A stretch of 64,000 nucleotides of DNA from contig NW_024881283.1 in the NCBI RefSeq assembly GCF_018691265.1, forward strand, positions 4,003,731 to 4,067,730. Direction: 5' to 3'. The stretch is from Tyto alba (taxonomy: Eukaryota > Chordata > Aves > Strigiformes > Tytonidae). How positions within the stretch are numbered: position 1 is the first letter of the stretch; each line of letters starts with the position of its first letter. Under the pieces are notes generated by a model that worked only from the letters and a program-made list of their open reading frames with translations, did no database searches and was not told where the DNA came from. The position numbers and the translations under genes were made by a program. Below are positions 63,790 through 64,000 of the stretch, in pieces.

Positions 63790-64000
63790 ATCCATGATTC
63801 CTTGTGATTTCAAGCTGGGCACGGAGGGACCGGTTGGTCCAGGGGTTTCTCCAGGGTTTCTCCAGCCTTTTGTCTCCTTCTCTCAGCTGGACCATCTCAC
63901 AGCTAGCACTCTCAGCCAGCTGGACAGGGCATTGTATGGGCTGCAGCAGCCATATCCTTAGCTACCCATGTCTGGTGTCAGAGCCCTCTCAGGCTGGGAA
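63790..64000. other. Window end, no gene seen
   Basis: The sequence after the junction is unique and GC-mixed; GGTTTCTCCAGGGTTTCTCCAG at 63842-63863 is a tandem doubled 11-bp word. If 63783 is a real acceptor, the exon and its donor would be here, but no frame is recognisable. Confidence 0.4.

Noticed and set aside
1..64000. Bacterial or phage features: operons, ribosome binding sites, CRISPR arrays, insertion sequences
   Set aside because: The SINE relics, microsatellites, long non-coding stretches and lack of coding density are those of a vertebrate nuclear genome.
1..64000. Endogenous retrovirus or intact LTR
   Set aside because: I looked for paired long repeats with TG...CA ends and for gag/pol-like peptides and saw none.

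Overview
The window looks like vertebrate nuclear DNA from a sauropsid. I lean towards a crocodilian or turtle, with a bird as the alternative. The G+C level is high by eye. No frame carries a recognisable protein domain. Relics of MIR-type SINEs occur, for example around 1020, 6260, 46560, 50930 and 61070. There are also decayed AT-rich repeats of a style I associate from memory with turtle, crocodilian and bird genomes (2255-2380, 30300-30530, 38860-39165). Microsatellites and A/T or G/C homopolymers are typical of a vertebrate genome. This assignment is inference; no database search was possible.

I see no protein-coding gene, tRNA, rRNA or CRISPR array. The long open frames in the GC-rich parts overlap one another in several frames, are rich in Pro, Ser, Gly, Cys and Trp, and resemble no family I know. 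The window is best read as the inside of a very long intron or as intergenic DNA.

The clearest structure is an alternation. A GC-rich, gene-like but non-coding background is interrupted about every 1-5 kb by short patches (about 80-500 bp) that are abruptly richer in A+T. These patches are poor in simple repeats and full of TAAT/ATTA, TTTAAA and CATAAA-type words. They are the usual look of conserved non-coding elements (CNEs) in the regulatory domain of a developmental regulator. The strongest are 5341-5905, 13745-14045, 18440-18605, 22200-22460, 27455-27690, 29735-29905, 31615-31805, 34155-34420, 37590-37790, 41720-41945, 47840-48230, 62080-62560 and 62600-62870. All CNE calls rest on composition and motif content only; no alignment was made. 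I cannot say which gene they would serve.

Region by region: 1-5.3 kb is background with MIR-like and sauropsid repeat relics. 5.3-5.9 kb is a large CNE candidate. 6-13.7 kb is background with one MIR relic and simple repeats. 13.7-14.3 kb is a CNE candidate joined to a CpG-rich patch. 14.3-22.2 kb holds CNE candidates near 18.5 and 18.9 kb and a TG/CG-rich tract near 20 kb. 22.2-29.9 kb has four CNE candidates and long C, G and T runs. 30.3-31.2 kb has an AT-rich repeat followed by an unusually protein-like open stretch. 31.6-41.9 kb is the densest part for CNE candidates. 42-45.6 kb is background of old-repeat character. 45.6-50.4 kb has more CNE candidates. 50.9-59.9 kb holds repeat relics, a 22-bp perfect palindrome, a LINE-like peptide trace and two RFX-type X-box motifs. 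60-64 kb holds a 28-C run, the richest CNE cluster and, at the end, a juxtaposed acceptor/donor that looks like a recursive splice site.
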